54,869 nt of DNA from an uncultured Agathobacter sp. (GCA_945910395.1 CAMDYX010000014.1:1-54869); one strand, 5' to 3'; positions 24,470-33,577 are shown, counted from the stretch's first letter. The notes: generated from the letters alone by a model not told the origin. Made by a program: numbers and translations.

Positions 24470-26053
24470 CTACATTTTTACAACCTTGTGATAACACAGT
24501 AGCGATAATGCAGCAAAAACAGCAGTTAATATCAGATTGATGAAAATTGGACTCATCATTTGCCCAAGAATAACTGCACCAACAATGAGAAGCATGGTTC
24601 CAAAAAGATTCGGAAACAGATAAATCGTAAGTGCACTTCCCTGTTTTACCACCTCAATTTCGTTGGTCCAATCCAGCTTTTTAAATTTGACACCGCAGAT
24701 CATTCCCCAGGTGGTAGAGAACGCACATAGTGCAAGCTCACAGAGAATAAAGGTGAGGACACATAGGAGATTACCACCGCATTTGATGCCAAAGCAGATG
24801 CAGCCCATGATTCCTACCGGGGTGTACAGCAACATATTAAACAGCATCTTGCCTCTGTAGATGGTTTTGTTTTCCAGTGGAAGGCTTTGCAGTATCCAGT
24901 TACTTTTGCCTTCTAAAGAAGGGGTGCTGCAGCAGGTGGAGACCATGCCCACAAAGAAATATATGAACAGGGGAATGGCCGGCAAAAGCATTTCTTTTGC
25001 AAAAGGGGCGCCCCCTGTCATGGCAGAAAGTGCATGATCGACATCCACGAACAGGATTGCAACGGATAAAAATGCGATCATCACCACACCAAATCCCATA
25101 TTGGTAAGATAGGTGGTAGAGTGAAGAAAACGTTTGAATTCACAGATTGCAATACTAAGCTCCACACGTCTGGTTTTTAAGTGGGTCATGGTGTACTTTT
25201 TCGTGTTGCTGTTTGCCATAAGTCTGGAATTGACCTGCCGGTAAAAACGACTGATAACGAGAAACGTAATCTCAAAAAGGACAAATGAAACAAGAACAAG
25301 CAGCACAATACTCCAAATATCGTTATTTAATATGGCATCACAAAACCAGGCCGCAGGCGGATACGACGATTTGATGGAATCGAGGGCAGAGACCGTATTG
25401 CTTAAAACACCTTCGACACTATTATTTTTAAAGAGGTTTTCAATAAAAAACCGCGAAAAAAAGCACAGAATAATAAAGGCAAAAATCAGAATACTTTGGA
25501 TTGCTTTTTTAAACTTAAATCTTGAGCCCACTGCAGCAAAAAGCGTTCCCAGAATCGTTGCAGCTATTAACGGAAGGACCGGTAATACAAGGCTTAAAAG
25601 AATCCATAGGATATAGGTGGTAAAAAAAGGCTTTTCAAAGATTCCGTATCCAGCCATAAGAGCCAGAGTTATGCTCATCATCCAGGGCAGGTCTTTGACG
25701 TACATGTACAAGAATTTGGAGGATACAATGGTTTTTACAGAAAACGGCAGCGACATGATCATATCATAGTCCTGAAAGGCAAACAGATAGCCATTGACCT
25801 TCATGATAGCAAAAATAAAGACCATGACACTAATGATAATGACATTAAAAAGAGGAAGCTGGCTGGCAAACCCCATGATTCCATAACCGTATGCGGTGGC
25901 AACAAGATAAGCCATGAGGAAGAGGTACAGAACGATCTTTCCTACCAGACCACCGATTACGGTATTCCTTTTTTTTCGGTCTGTCTCATATTTTAGGATG
26001 TTGATTTCGCTGGTGGATACCAGAAGTGTTTTTAAGAGTAGTCTAGTTTTCAT
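24470..26053 (-). CDS. ABC exporter membrane subunit (putative ABC exporter family)
   Basis: Integral membrane subunit of an ABC-2-like exporter of unknown cargo. About twelve to fourteen hydrophobic segments over 527 residues, with a cytoplasmic N-terminus (KTLLVSTSEINILKYETD). It has the general look of the putative ABC exporter family found beside single ATPases in Firmicutes. I start at ATG 26053, with GGAGG 9 nt before it; a TTG at 26062 is in frame. It overlaps the ATPase by 11 nt, so the two are co-translated. The substrate cannot be read from sequence. Confidence 0.78.
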   Translation of the reverse strand: MKTRLLLKTLLVSTSEINILKYETDRKKRNTVIGGLVGKIVLYLFLMAYLVATAYGYGIMGFASQLPLFNVIIISVMVFIFAIMKVNGYLFAFQDYDMIMSLPFSVKTIVSSKFLYMYVKDLPWMMSITLALMAGYGIFEKPFFTTYILWILLSLVLPVLPLIAATILGTLFAAVGSRFKFKKAIQSILIFAFIILCFFSRFFIENLFKNNSVEGVLSNTVSALDSIKSSYPPAAWFCDAILNNDIWSIVLLVLVSFVLFEITFLVISRFYRQVNSRLMANSNTKKYTMTHLKTRRVELSIAICEFKRFLHSTTYLTNMGFGVVMIAFLSVAILFVDVDHALSAMTGGAPFAKEMLLPAIPLFIYFFVGMVSTCCSTPSLEGKSNWILQSLPLENKTIYRGKMLFNMLLYTPVGIMGCICFGIKCGGNLLCVLTFILCELALCAFSTTWGMICGVKFKKLDWTNEIEVVKQGSALTIYLFPNLFGTMLLIVGAVILGQMMSPIFINLILTAVFAALSLLCYHKVVKM

Positions 26054-26759
26054 GCTCCACAACCTCCATGAAGACCTCCTCTAAGGATTTGTCTCCGATC
26101 AGATCCTCCATTTTTCCACCGGCAATAATTTTTCCCTGCTTGATGATTGCAATTTTATTACATAGCTTCTGGGCAACCTCAAGCACATGGGTGGAGAAGA
26201 AAATGGCACAGCCATTCTCACACATTTCGTGCATGATGTTTTTTAGCAGCAGGGAAGCCTTTGGATCCAGGCCGACAAAGGGTTCGTCAAGAACCATAAG
26301 CTTTGGTTTGCGGATGATGGCAGAGATAATGGCAAGCTTCTGCTTCATTCCATGGGAATAGGAGGAAATCAGACTGCCGAGAGCATCCGTGATCTCGAAT
26401 AAATCAGCATACTTTTTAATGGAAGCCTCGCGCTCCGTGGCACTGATCTGGAATACATCAGCAATAAAATTAAGATATTGTATGCCGGTAAGATGCTCAT
26501 ACAGGTCCGGATTGTCCGGTATGTATGCCGTTACCTTTTTACATTCTAAGGCTTCCGCTTTCACGGAATGTCCGTCAATGAAAATATCTCCCTCTTCAAA
26601 ATCCATGACACCCACAACTGCGCGAATAGTGGTACTCTTTCCGGCCCCGTTGTGTCCGATGAATCCGAAAATATCTCCGCTTTCAACAGTCAGGTTGACG
26701 TGGTCGGCAGCAACCTTGTCTTTTCCGTAAATCTTAGTAAAATTTTTGATCTCTAGCAT
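26043..26759 (-). CDS. ABC exporter ATPase subunit
   Basis: Single nucleotide-binding subunit partnered with the membrane protein downstream. Walker A GHNGAGKST (near 37), signature SHGMKQK (SSYSHGMKQKLAI, near 133), Walker B LMVLDEPFVGLD and the H-loop STHVLEVA. 238 residues from ATG 26759 (MLEIKNFTK), which has GGAG 6 nt upstream. An earlier in-frame ATG at 26831 adds 24 residues unlike the family. Likely transcribed after the TetR gene. Confidence 0.9.
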   Translation of the reverse strand: MLEIKNFTKIYGKDKVAADHVNLTVESGDIFGFIGHNGAGKSTTIRAVVGVMDFEEGDIFIDGHSVKAEALECKKVTAYIPDNPDLYEHLTGIQYLNFIADVFQISATEREASIKKYADLFEITDALGSLISSYSHGMKQKLAIISAIIRKPKLMVLDEPFVGLDPKASLLLKNIMHEMCENGCAIFFSTHVLEVAQKLCNKIAIIKQGKIIAGGKMEDLIGDKSLEEVFMEVVEHEN

Positions 26760-26877
26760 TTTTTCTCCATTCTGCCACCCTTCTGTGGTGACCTGCAGTA
26801 TTGGCTCCATGTAACCGGAACTTCTTAACAAGGCAAGTATAGCATATGACGCTGCGTAATGAGCAAGAGGTAAGGTG

Positions 26878-27450
26878 TCATTTCATGTGCCAGAGGGCGA
26901 TGTCCGTGGCAAAAGAAACGTCCTTCCGAAGCATTTCCCGGGAAACGGAATCCCGGTTTTTGATCCAATAGCGGAACAACTGGGAGATACCGCCAGCCAT
27001 ATAATTTGAGATAATAGTAAGGGACAGTTCGGATGGTTGTTCCTCTTTTAGTTGTGATTTTAGCATCAGATAAATATTTCTTTGTATTTCTTCGCATATA
27101 ATGGTGGTCAGACTCGAAAAGATGGTGCTGTTTTGTATATTATTAACCATTTTCATATTGGCTTCAAAGAAATCCAAAGCGTGTTCAAACATATAATCAA
27201 AATAAGAATTTTCGTGTGCGTTCTCATCATATTTTAAAGCAAAGGAGTCGCCGATGCAGCGGACATAATAGGCGAAAAAGTCATACTTATCGGCAAAATG
27301 CTTGTAGAAAGTGGGACGTCTGACAAGCGCCTTGTCGCATAATTCATTTACTGTAATATCCTCGAAGCTTTTGGTTTCCAAAAGTTCTGCAAATGCTTCA
27401 CACAATGCCTTGTGTGTTTTGATAATTCGTAAGTCTGTCTTTTCTTTCAT
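26878..27450 (-). CDS. TetR/AcrR-family transcriptional regulator
   Basis: One-component repressor. The N-terminal helix-turn-helix is clear: FEDITVNELCDKALVRRPTF, then YKHFADKYDFF (about 35-70), the classic TetR DNA-binding pattern. The C-terminal ligand-binding part shows no identifiable ligand site. About 190 residues. I start at ATG 27450, with GGAGCGG just upstream; ATG 27465 is in frame. It lies upstream of the ABC exporter genes and divergent from the MMPL exporter, so it may control either or both. The short palindrome ACAATTTATTGT at 27513 is one possible operator. Confidence 0.9.
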   Translation of the reverse strand: MKEKTDLRIIKTHKALCEAFAELLETKSFEDITVNELCDKALVRRPTFYKHFADKYDFFAYYVRCIGDSFALKYDENAHENSYFDYMFEHALDFFEANMKMVNNIQNSTIFSSLTTIICEEIQRNIYLMLKSQLKEEQPSELSLTIISNYMAGGISQLFRYWIKNRDSVSREMLRKDVSFATDIALWHMK

Positions 27451-27512
27451 TTTTTTCCGCTCCATGAATAAATAAGAAACAAAAACGATAATTTGTTAAA
27501 TATCTTGCAAAA

Positions 27513-27524
27513 ACAATTTATTGT
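27513..27524. promoter_or_regulatory. Possible TetR operator
   Basis: ACAATTTATTGT, a 12-nt perfect inverted repeat with a TT centre, lies in the 250-nt divergent region between the TetR gene and the MMPL gene. Such short dyads are common by chance in AT-rich DNA, so this is only a candidate. Confidence 0.2.
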
Positions 27525-27586
27525 ACGCTTTCCAAATAGTAACTAAGGTAATAATATGTCGTTAAATTACAAATGTCAAATAAAAA

Positions 27587-27660
27587 CCACACTTCGGAAT
27601 TGTGCTCCTGAATGAATTCAAATAGCAAAATTCATTCAGGAACACAATTCCGAAATGGGA
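27587..27660 (+). repeat. Short palindromic repeat, mini form F
   Basis: The outer arms are almost perfectly paired: CTTCGGAATTGTGCTCCTGA plus ATGAATT against AATTCATTCAGGAACACAAT plus TCCGAAA, around the loop CAAATAGCAAA. A stem of about 30 bp results. The interior of the full repeat is missing. It lies 39 nt before the MMPL start codon. Confidence 0.88.
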
Positions 27661-27698
27661 TAATAAAAAACGAAGGAAAGATATAAAGGAATTCAAAT

Positions 27699-30146
27699 AT
27701 GGAAAATGAAAAAAATGGAGAAAAATTAAATGCAACCATGATTAAAGTAGCAACCTTTATTGTAGATAGAAGAAATCTGTTCTTTTTGCTTTTTGGACTG
27801 TTGATTGTTTTTTCTGTGTTTTCCATGAACTGGGTAAAGGTTGAAAATCAATTATCTGCCTTTCTGCCACAGACAACAGAAACCAGGCAGGGACTGGATC
27901 GGATGGAGGAGGAATTCATTACCTATGGAACGGCGCAGATTATGGTCACGAATATTTCCTATGAAAAAGCGGAGGAGATATTGGAAGAAATCCAAGCCAC
28001 AGAGGGTGTTTCCATGGTAGCCTTTGAGGATTCCGAGGAGCACTATAACAATTTTTCTGCCCTCTATGATGTGACCTTTGCCTATGATGAAAAGGATGAG
28101 CGAGCGCTTGAAAAGCTTGGCGAAATAGAGGAAAGGCTAAGTCCATATGATATCTATGTTACAACATCCATGGGAAATGCCGCTGCAGAAACCATTGCTT
28201 CGGAAATGAGTAAGGTAAGTATACTGGTGGCGGTTGTTGTGGTTGTCGTTTTGCTTTTTACGTCCCAGACCTATGCAGAAATACCGGTTTTGCTTCTTAC
28301 CTTCATTGCTTCAGCAATTATTTCAAAAGGAACCGATTTTATGATGGGAACCATTTCCTTTGTTTCCAATTCGGTAACGGTGGTACTACAGCTTGCACTT
28401 TCCATTGATTATGCCATTATCTTCTGTAATCGATATAAGGAAGAGCACCAGAAACTTCCGGTACGAGAGGCGGATATCGTGGCACTCAGCAAGGCGATTC
28501 CGGAAATATCCTCCAGCTCACTTACGACGATAGGAGGTCTGATTGCGATGATGTTCATGCAGTTTTTGATTGGCATGGATATGGCGCTTTGTCTGATTCG
28601 GGCAATTTTGTTAAGTCTGATGTCTGTATTTTTGCTGATGCCGGGGCTTATTATGGTATTTGGCAATCTGATGGATAAGACAAAGCACAGGAATTTTGTC
28701 CCAAAGATTTCCTTTGTCGGAAAATTTGCATATCTTACGCGATTTATTATGCCCTTTGTGTTTGTTGCGGTTTTAGTGGGGGCGTATTTTATGCAGAGCA
28801 AATGTCCGTTTGTATATGGATATACACAGATTGAAACGCCAATTCAAAACGATGTGCAGATTGCGGAGGACAAAATTGCAGAGAATTTCGGAGACTCAAA
28901 TTTTGTGGCCCTCATTGTTCCTGCCGGGGACTATGAAAAGGAAGCAAATCTTCTGCGGGAGCTGGAAAGCTGCAGCGAGGTAGAATCCTGTGTCGGTCTT
29001 GCCAACACGGAGGCCATGGATGGATATGTGCTTACGGATAAGCTTACGGCAAGAGAGTTTTCCGAGCTTTTGGGATTGGATTATGAAGTGGCAGAGGTGC
29101 TTTATATGGCCTATGCCGTTGATGATGAGAATTATGCAAAAATCATTAACGGATTTTCGTCCTACAGTGTACCTTTGATTGATATGTTTCTTTTCCTGTA
29201 TGATGAGGTGCAGGAAGGCTATGTCACCCTGGATGATGATATGAATGACATGCTGACAGATGCCTATGAGCAAATGAGCATTGCACTGGATCAGCTTCAG
29301 GGAGAAAATTGCAGCCGAATGCTGGTATACTTAAATCTTCCGGAAGAAGGAGACGAGACCTTTGCCTTTCTGGATACCATGCATGAGATAGCAGAAAAAT
29401 ACTATGATGGTGAGATCCTTATGGCAGGAGAGTCCGTCAGCCAATATGATTTGTATAAGACCTTCCAGAGAGACAATATAGTGGTAAACGTTGTGTCGAT
29501 TCTGGCAGTATTGGTGGTCCTTTTGTTTACCTTCCAGTCCGCGGGAATGCCGGTTCTGCTTATTATGGTTATTCAGGGGGTTATCTGGATTAATTTTGCT
29601 TTTCCGGCAATTAAGCAGGACAACATTTTCTTTATGAGCTACTTAATTGTAAGCTCCATTCAGATGGGCGCTAATATCGATTATGCGATTGTCATTTCCG
29701 GCCGGTTTATGGAGCTGAAGAATAAAATGAGTAAGAAGGAGGCCATGATCGAGACGTTGAATTTTGCCTTCCCGACAATTATTACCTCCGGCTCCATGCT
29801 GGCGATTGCAGGTACGATGATTGGGCAGATGTCCTCCGATGGCGCAATCTGTGGAATTGGTCAGTGTCTTGGAAGAGGAACGTTGATTTCCATTTTTATT
29901 GTGTTGTTTGTTTTGCCGCAGATTCTTCTTCTAGGAGAAAAAATCATTGAAAAAACCTCCTTTAAAGTATCTGTACCGCTTCCAACCAGTCAGGCAAGCG
30001 GCATGGTTCGTATTGACGGCAGGATAAATGGATATGTAAATGGCTGGGTCGTTGGGGAGATGAACGCAGTTGTAAAGGGTGAGGTTAACGGAATTGTAAA
30101 AATTGGAAAGGAGGAGAGTGATTCCAATGAAGAACAGAAAGAATAA
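27699..30146 (+). CDS. MMPL/RND-family transporter with a repetitive hydrophilic tail
   Basis: Large membrane transporter of the MMPL branch of RND pumps. Two halves each have one N-terminal helix, an external domain and five further helices: helix near 30-50, loop 60-165, helices 170-330, then helix 350-365, loop 370-600, helices 600-755. After the last helix the tail (about 760-815) carries VRIDGRINGYVNG, VVGEMNAVVKG and EVNGIVKIG, an alternating V-x-G rhythm like bactofilin-type beta-solenoids. 815 residues. AAAGGA precedes ATG 27699. It overlaps the following surface-protein gene by 20 nt. The cargo is unknown; lipids or the partner protein are possibilities. Confidence 0.85.
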   Translation: MENEKNGEKLNATMIKVATFIVDRRNLFFLLFGLLIVFSVFSMNWVKVENQLSAFLPQTTETRQGLDRMEEEFITYGTAQIMVTNISYEKAEEILEEIQATEGVSMVAFEDSEEHYNNFSALYDVTFAYDEKDERALEKLGEIEERLSPYDIYVTTSMGNAAAETIASEMSKVSILVAVVVVVVLLFTSQTYAEIPVLLLTFIASAIISKGTDFMMGTISFVSNSVTVVLQLALSIDYAIIFCNRYKEEHQKLPVREADIVALSKAIPEISSSSLTTIGGLIAMMFMQFLIGMDMALCLIRAILLSLMSVFLLMPGLIMVFGNLMDKTKHRNFVPKISFVGKFAYLTRFIMPFVFVAVLVGAYFMQSKCPFVYGYTQIETPIQNDVQIAEDKIAENFGDSNFVALIVPAGDYEKEANLLRELESCSEVESCVGLANTEAMDGYVLTDKLTAREFSELLGLDYEVAEVLYMAYAVDDENYAKIINGFSSYSVPLIDMFLFLYDEVQEGYVTLDDDMNDMLTDAYEQMSIALDQLQGENCSRMLVYLNLPEEGDETFAFLDTMHEIAEKYYDGEILMAGESVSQYDLYKTFQRDNIVVNVVSILAVLVVLLFTFQSAGMPVLLIMVIQGVIWINFAFPAIKQDNIFFMSYLIVSSIQMGANIDYAIVISGRFMELKNKMSKKEAMIETLNFAFPTIITSGSMLAIAGTMIGQMSSDGAICGIGQCLGRGTLISIFIVLFVLPQILLLGEKIIEKTSFKVSVPLPTSQASGMVRIDGRINGYVNGWVVGEMNAVVKGEVNGIVKIGKEESDSNEEQKE

Positions 30147-33100
30147 CCGGATTCGTCTTGGCGCTTTCCTTTGCATCTTTGCTTTGTGGATCACTTCTTT
30201 TCCGATGCTTGTATTGGCGGAGGAAAAGGACGAAAAACCAGAGGATGAGTATGTTACGATTGAGATTAAGTCTGCAAAGGACTTAGTTGTTCTCTCACAA
30301 AACTGTACCCTGGATACATGGTCAAAGGATAAATATGTTGTTTTAAAAAACGATATTGATCTGTCAGAGTCAGATTTTGCAGCTATTCCCGTCTTTAATG
30401 GCATATTCGATGGCAAAAATCATAAAATTACCGGATTTGAGTATGAGGGAAGTGGATATGTCTTCGGATTCTTCCGTTACATCGGAATAGACGGAGTGGT
30501 AAAAAATCTAAGCCTGACCGGAGATGTGGTTTCTACAGATGATAAGGAATGTGTGGGCGGAATCTGTGGAGTCAATCGGGGAAAAATTGAAAACTGCTGC
30601 TTTGGAGGGTATGTGGAAGGAAAAAACAGGACCGGTGGAATTGCCGGCATCAACGATTTTACCGGAAGCATACAGGACTCAAAGATCACCGGAAGAGTCT
30701 GTGGTATGTACGATACCGGCGGAGCAGTTGGAAAAAATTACGGTCTGATTCTTAATACGGTTAATCTTGCCAGTGTCAATGAAAGTACAAAATGGGTAGA
30801 AGAGTCCGATGAGATTGTGGTGGAGATTCTGCGTAACAATTCGGAGAACAGCCAGACCGTTAAAACGAAAACAGGAACTGACACCGGTGGAATCGCAGGC
30901 TTTTCTGCCGGGGAAATCAGCTTTTGTACGAACAATGGAATTGTCGGATATGAGCATGTCGGATACAATGTGGGCGGAATTGTAGGACGCAGTAATGGCA
31001 ATATTTTTTCCTGCACCAACCAGGGGGAGGTGTATGGAAAAAATGATGTGGGTGGAATCGTGGGACAGATGGAACCCTACATATCCTACACGGACTCACA
31101 ATCCTTGCGTGCGGAATCGGACTATTTGCAGGAACTGATCGATAAATGCTTAAGGGATTATCAAAATGGAGAACATCAGATGTCCTCAGATATGGATACT
31201 CTGCTGGGGCAGACCGACTCTGCGGTGGATTCTGCATACAATATTGCAAAAGAAGCAGAATATATTGCCAAAACGGACGAAGCTGCTGCGAATGAGATCG
31301 AGAACAGGGGGGACTACGTTTCCTCCAGTGGGAAGGTTATCTCCGACAAGCTGGCTTTAGCAAGCGACGAACTGCAAAAAGCGCTGGGAGTTTTGGAGAA
31401 TGAAGCAAAGGAGTATAACAACCAGAATAATAACCAGAATTCTGGGAACTCAGGTAATTCCGAAGGGAATGCGGGAACCGGTGCGAATGAGAATACTCAG
31501 ACAACGGAAGAACAGATTTCACAGCTGATCGCTCAGCTGGAAAACAGCACGGAAGCAACGGAAGAATTAATCGAAGAAGTAAGAAGAATTTCAGAGGAAA
31601 TATATAATTCCGAAGCTGCCGGATATTGCAAAAATGCCGTAAACTATTTGTCGGATGCAGCCAAGATTGCACAAAATACCGGAAACTATCTGGAAAGCCG
31701 GGAAGAAGTAAACTTTATCTTAAGAAGCGATCAGATGGATACTGAAATAGATGCATTATACGGGAATCTGAATCAGATTTCCGATACGCTGAATAAGATG
31801 AATCAGAATGGAACAGCGACCTCCGACCAGTTGACCGATGATATATGCGCAATCAATGATCAGATCAATAAGATCATCAATAGCTGCATTGATTATACAG
31901 AATATTTAGTGGAGGGAGATATCGGGTTTGTTTATGAGGATATTTCCAATGAAGAAATTGAATCGGCTGTAAATGGAAAGATGGAACAGTGTACAAATTA
32001 CGGTAGCATTGATGGAGACCGAAATGTAGGAGGAATTGCCGGAAGCCTCTCCATTGATACCGATAATCCGGATAGCAATGCAATTTCAAATGTGGGCGGC
32101 AATATCGGGCGAAAATACACCACCAACTGTGTGGTCAGCAACTGTAAAAATGATGGCTTTGTCACGGCAAAAAAGGAGCGGGCAGGAGGAATTGCCGGCG
32201 AAATGTCGCTGGGGGTAATCTATCAATCCATGGCCCAAGGTGGAGTCTGGTGTACGGAAGGCGATTATGTAGGAGGAATATGCGGATATTCCGATGGCTA
32301 CATCAAAAACAGTTATGCCTTCTGTAACCTGGAAGGCGAGAACAATATTGGAGGAATCGCAGGTTTTGGAACAGACCTGGAAAATTGCATGTCACTTGTG
32401 ACACTAAACAGCAGCGGAACACGCATAGGCGCAATTGCAGGACAGCTTGCCGTAGATGATGACCGGGAATATGTGGGGACGGTAGCCGGAAATATTTTTG
32501 TAGATAATGGTGTGTGTGGCGTAGATGGAATCAGCTATGAGGGTGTTGCAGAACCGATAAGCTATAAAGAGCTTTTAGAACAGGAAAACTGTCCAATGGA
32601 GTTTTCCTATCTGACCATTACATATCGTGTGGATCAGAAGAAGGTTGGCATGCAAAGTATAAAATACGGAAGCATGGTTTCAAATTTAGATTATCCGGAT
32701 TTACAGGATGAGAATGAGCTTTATGTCAAATGGGATGAAATAGAGGAAACCCGTGTGGTAGGCAATCTGATCATTGATGGGGAATATGTGGCTTATACCC
32801 CGGTTTTGACCTCAGAGGAAACCAATGACACCGGCAATAGCCTAGTTCTTGTGGAGGGCAGCTTTTCCTACGGTGCAGTCATGGAGCTTAAGGATGGAAA
32901 CGATGGTGCAATCGGAAGCTTTACAACAATCAATATGCTTAATACAGCATTAGATGACGAGCAATACAGCAATGTGCGTATTTTCTGCCCGGATGAGGAA
33001 ACGGTTCTTCTTGTAAAAAAGGACGGTGCTTGGTCAGAGGCGGAAACGGAACGGGAAGGACAGTATATATGCACCCGTATGAAAGGAAATTCTCTTACAT

Positions 33101-33243
33101 ACAGTATACAGCCGAAGGAACAAAAGAGTCAGAAGCTTTTGATACTTGTGGTGACTGCTGATAGTATTCTGCTGGTGCTGGGAGCTGTAGCGGGAGTGCA
33201 TTTGGGAAGACGGTTCTTTCGTAAGAAAAAGCGCAAAGAGTAG
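30127..33243 (+). CDS. GLUG-repeat surface protein with a C-terminal membrane anchor
   Basis: A secreted protein held at the membrane. Signal peptide about 1-32 (hydrophobic core ending VLAEEK). GLUG-type beta-helix repeats with GGIxG words occur in three blocks: GGICGVNRG and GGIAGIND (140-205), GGIAGFSAG and GGIVGRSNG (250-315), and GGIAGE, GGICGYSDG, GGIAGFG (620-775). Between blocks two and three is a predicted helical/coiled-coil stretch (325-600) with an Asn/Gly-rich linker near 430-460. A membrane helix at about 1001-1025 ends in RRFFRKKKRKE. 1038 residues. Start ATG 30127 has AAGGAGG upstream. Translationally coupled to the MMPL exporter; the function is unknown. Confidence 0.82.
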   Translation: MKNRKNNRIRLGAFLCIFALWITSFPMLVLAEEKDEKPEDEYVTIEIKSAKDLVVLSQNCTLDTWSKDKYVVLKNDIDLSESDFAAIPVFNGIFDGKNHKITGFEYEGSGYVFGFFRYIGIDGVVKNLSLTGDVVSTDDKECVGGICGVNRGKIENCCFGGYVEGKNRTGGIAGINDFTGSIQDSKITGRVCGMYDTGGAVGKNYGLILNTVNLASVNESTKWVEESDEIVVEILRNNSENSQTVKTKTGTDTGGIAGFSAGEISFCTNNGIVGYEHVGYNVGGIVGRSNGNIFSCTNQGEVYGKNDVGGIVGQMEPYISYTDSQSLRAESDYLQELIDKCLRDYQNGEHQMSSDMDTLLGQTDSAVDSAYNIAKEAEYIAKTDEAAANEIENRGDYVSSSGKVISDKLALASDELQKALGVLENEAKEYNNQNNNQNSGNSGNSEGNAGTGANENTQTTEEQISQLIAQLENSTEATEELIEEVRRISEEIYNSEAAGYCKNAVNYLSDAAKIAQNTGNYLESREEVNFILRSDQMDTEIDALYGNLNQISDTLNKMNQNGTATSDQLTDDICAINDQINKIINSCIDYTEYLVEGDIGFVYEDISNEEIESAVNGKMEQCTNYGSIDGDRNVGGIAGSLSIDTDNPDSNAISNVGGNIGRKYTTNCVVSNCKNDGFVTAKKERAGGIAGEMSLGVIYQSMAQGGVWCTEGDYVGGICGYSDGYIKNSYAFCNLEGENNIGGIAGFGTDLENCMSLVTLNSSGTRIGAIAGQLAVDDDREYVGTVAGNIFVDNGVCGVDGISYEGVAEPISYKELLEQENCPMEFSYLTITYRVDQKKVGMQSIKYGSMVSNLDYPDLQDENELYVKWDEIEETRVVGNLIIDGEYVAYTPVLTSEETNDTGNSLVLVEGSFSYGAVMELKDGNDGAIGSFTTINMLNTALDDEQYSNVRIFCPDEETVLLVKKDGAWSEAETEREGQYICTRMKGNSLTYSIQPKEQKSQKLLILVVTADSILLVLGAVAGVHLGRRFFRKKKRKE

Positions 33244-33250
33244 TCTTAGA

Positions 33251-33430
33251 CTATAATGTCCAGGCCTCCACAATACCACATGCAATTTTTTCTCCCGAAT
33301 TTCCGGAAGACTGGGTAGAAAAATCGTCTGCGTGTCCATGGACAATCACAGAACGACCGATGACATCCTCCAGGCGTAATTGCTGGAGGTATACACACAT
33401 CCAGGAATATCCGTCATCTCTCGTGTAATG
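33251..33430 (-). pseudogene. sodC: 3' remnant of a Cu/Zn superoxide dismutase gene
   Basis: On the - strand a frame reads DDGYSWM..., then LEDVIGRSVIVHGHADDF, then GNSGEKIACGIVEAW and a stop at 33251. This matches the C-terminal third of SodC-like proteins, including the metal-site His and Asp of VIxHxxxDD and the cysteine of KIACG. The first two thirds of the usual 150-200 residues, with most copper ligands, are missing. The remaining frame is undamaged, so the loss is probably recent. The region upstream is replaced by sequence leading to the palindrome at 33489. It converges with the GLUG gene, 7 nt from its stop. Confidence 0.75.
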
Positions 33431-33488
33431 GTATAAGGATAAGGTAATTTGCTCATAAAAATACAAAAGAGGTTTTGTATAGTATATG

Positions 33489-33548
33489 TAGGGACGTTTC
33501 TTTTGTCACGACTATCGCTCTTTGAGCGTGACATAAGAAACGTCCCTA
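33489..33548. repeat. 60-nt palindromic element
   Basis: TAGGGACGTTTCTTTTGTCACG (33489-33510) is inverted at 33527-33548 with 21 of 22 positions matching. The loop holds CGCTC-TTT-GAGCG. The element ends on the base before the -35 box of the BlaI-type gene. Related half-sites occur near 37277 and 37612-37633. It may be a second MITE-like family. Confidence 0.8.
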
Positions 33549-33577
33549 TTGACATATCGGTCTAATGGTAGTAGACT
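33549..33577 (+). promoter_or_regulatory. Promoter of the BlaI/BlaR1-type operon
   Basis: TTGACA at 33549-33554, 17-nt spacer, TAGACT at 33572-33577. The first operator (33560-33576) covers the spacer and most of the -10, so repressor binding would block polymerase. The -35 directly abuts the 60-nt palindrome. Confidence 0.75.
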
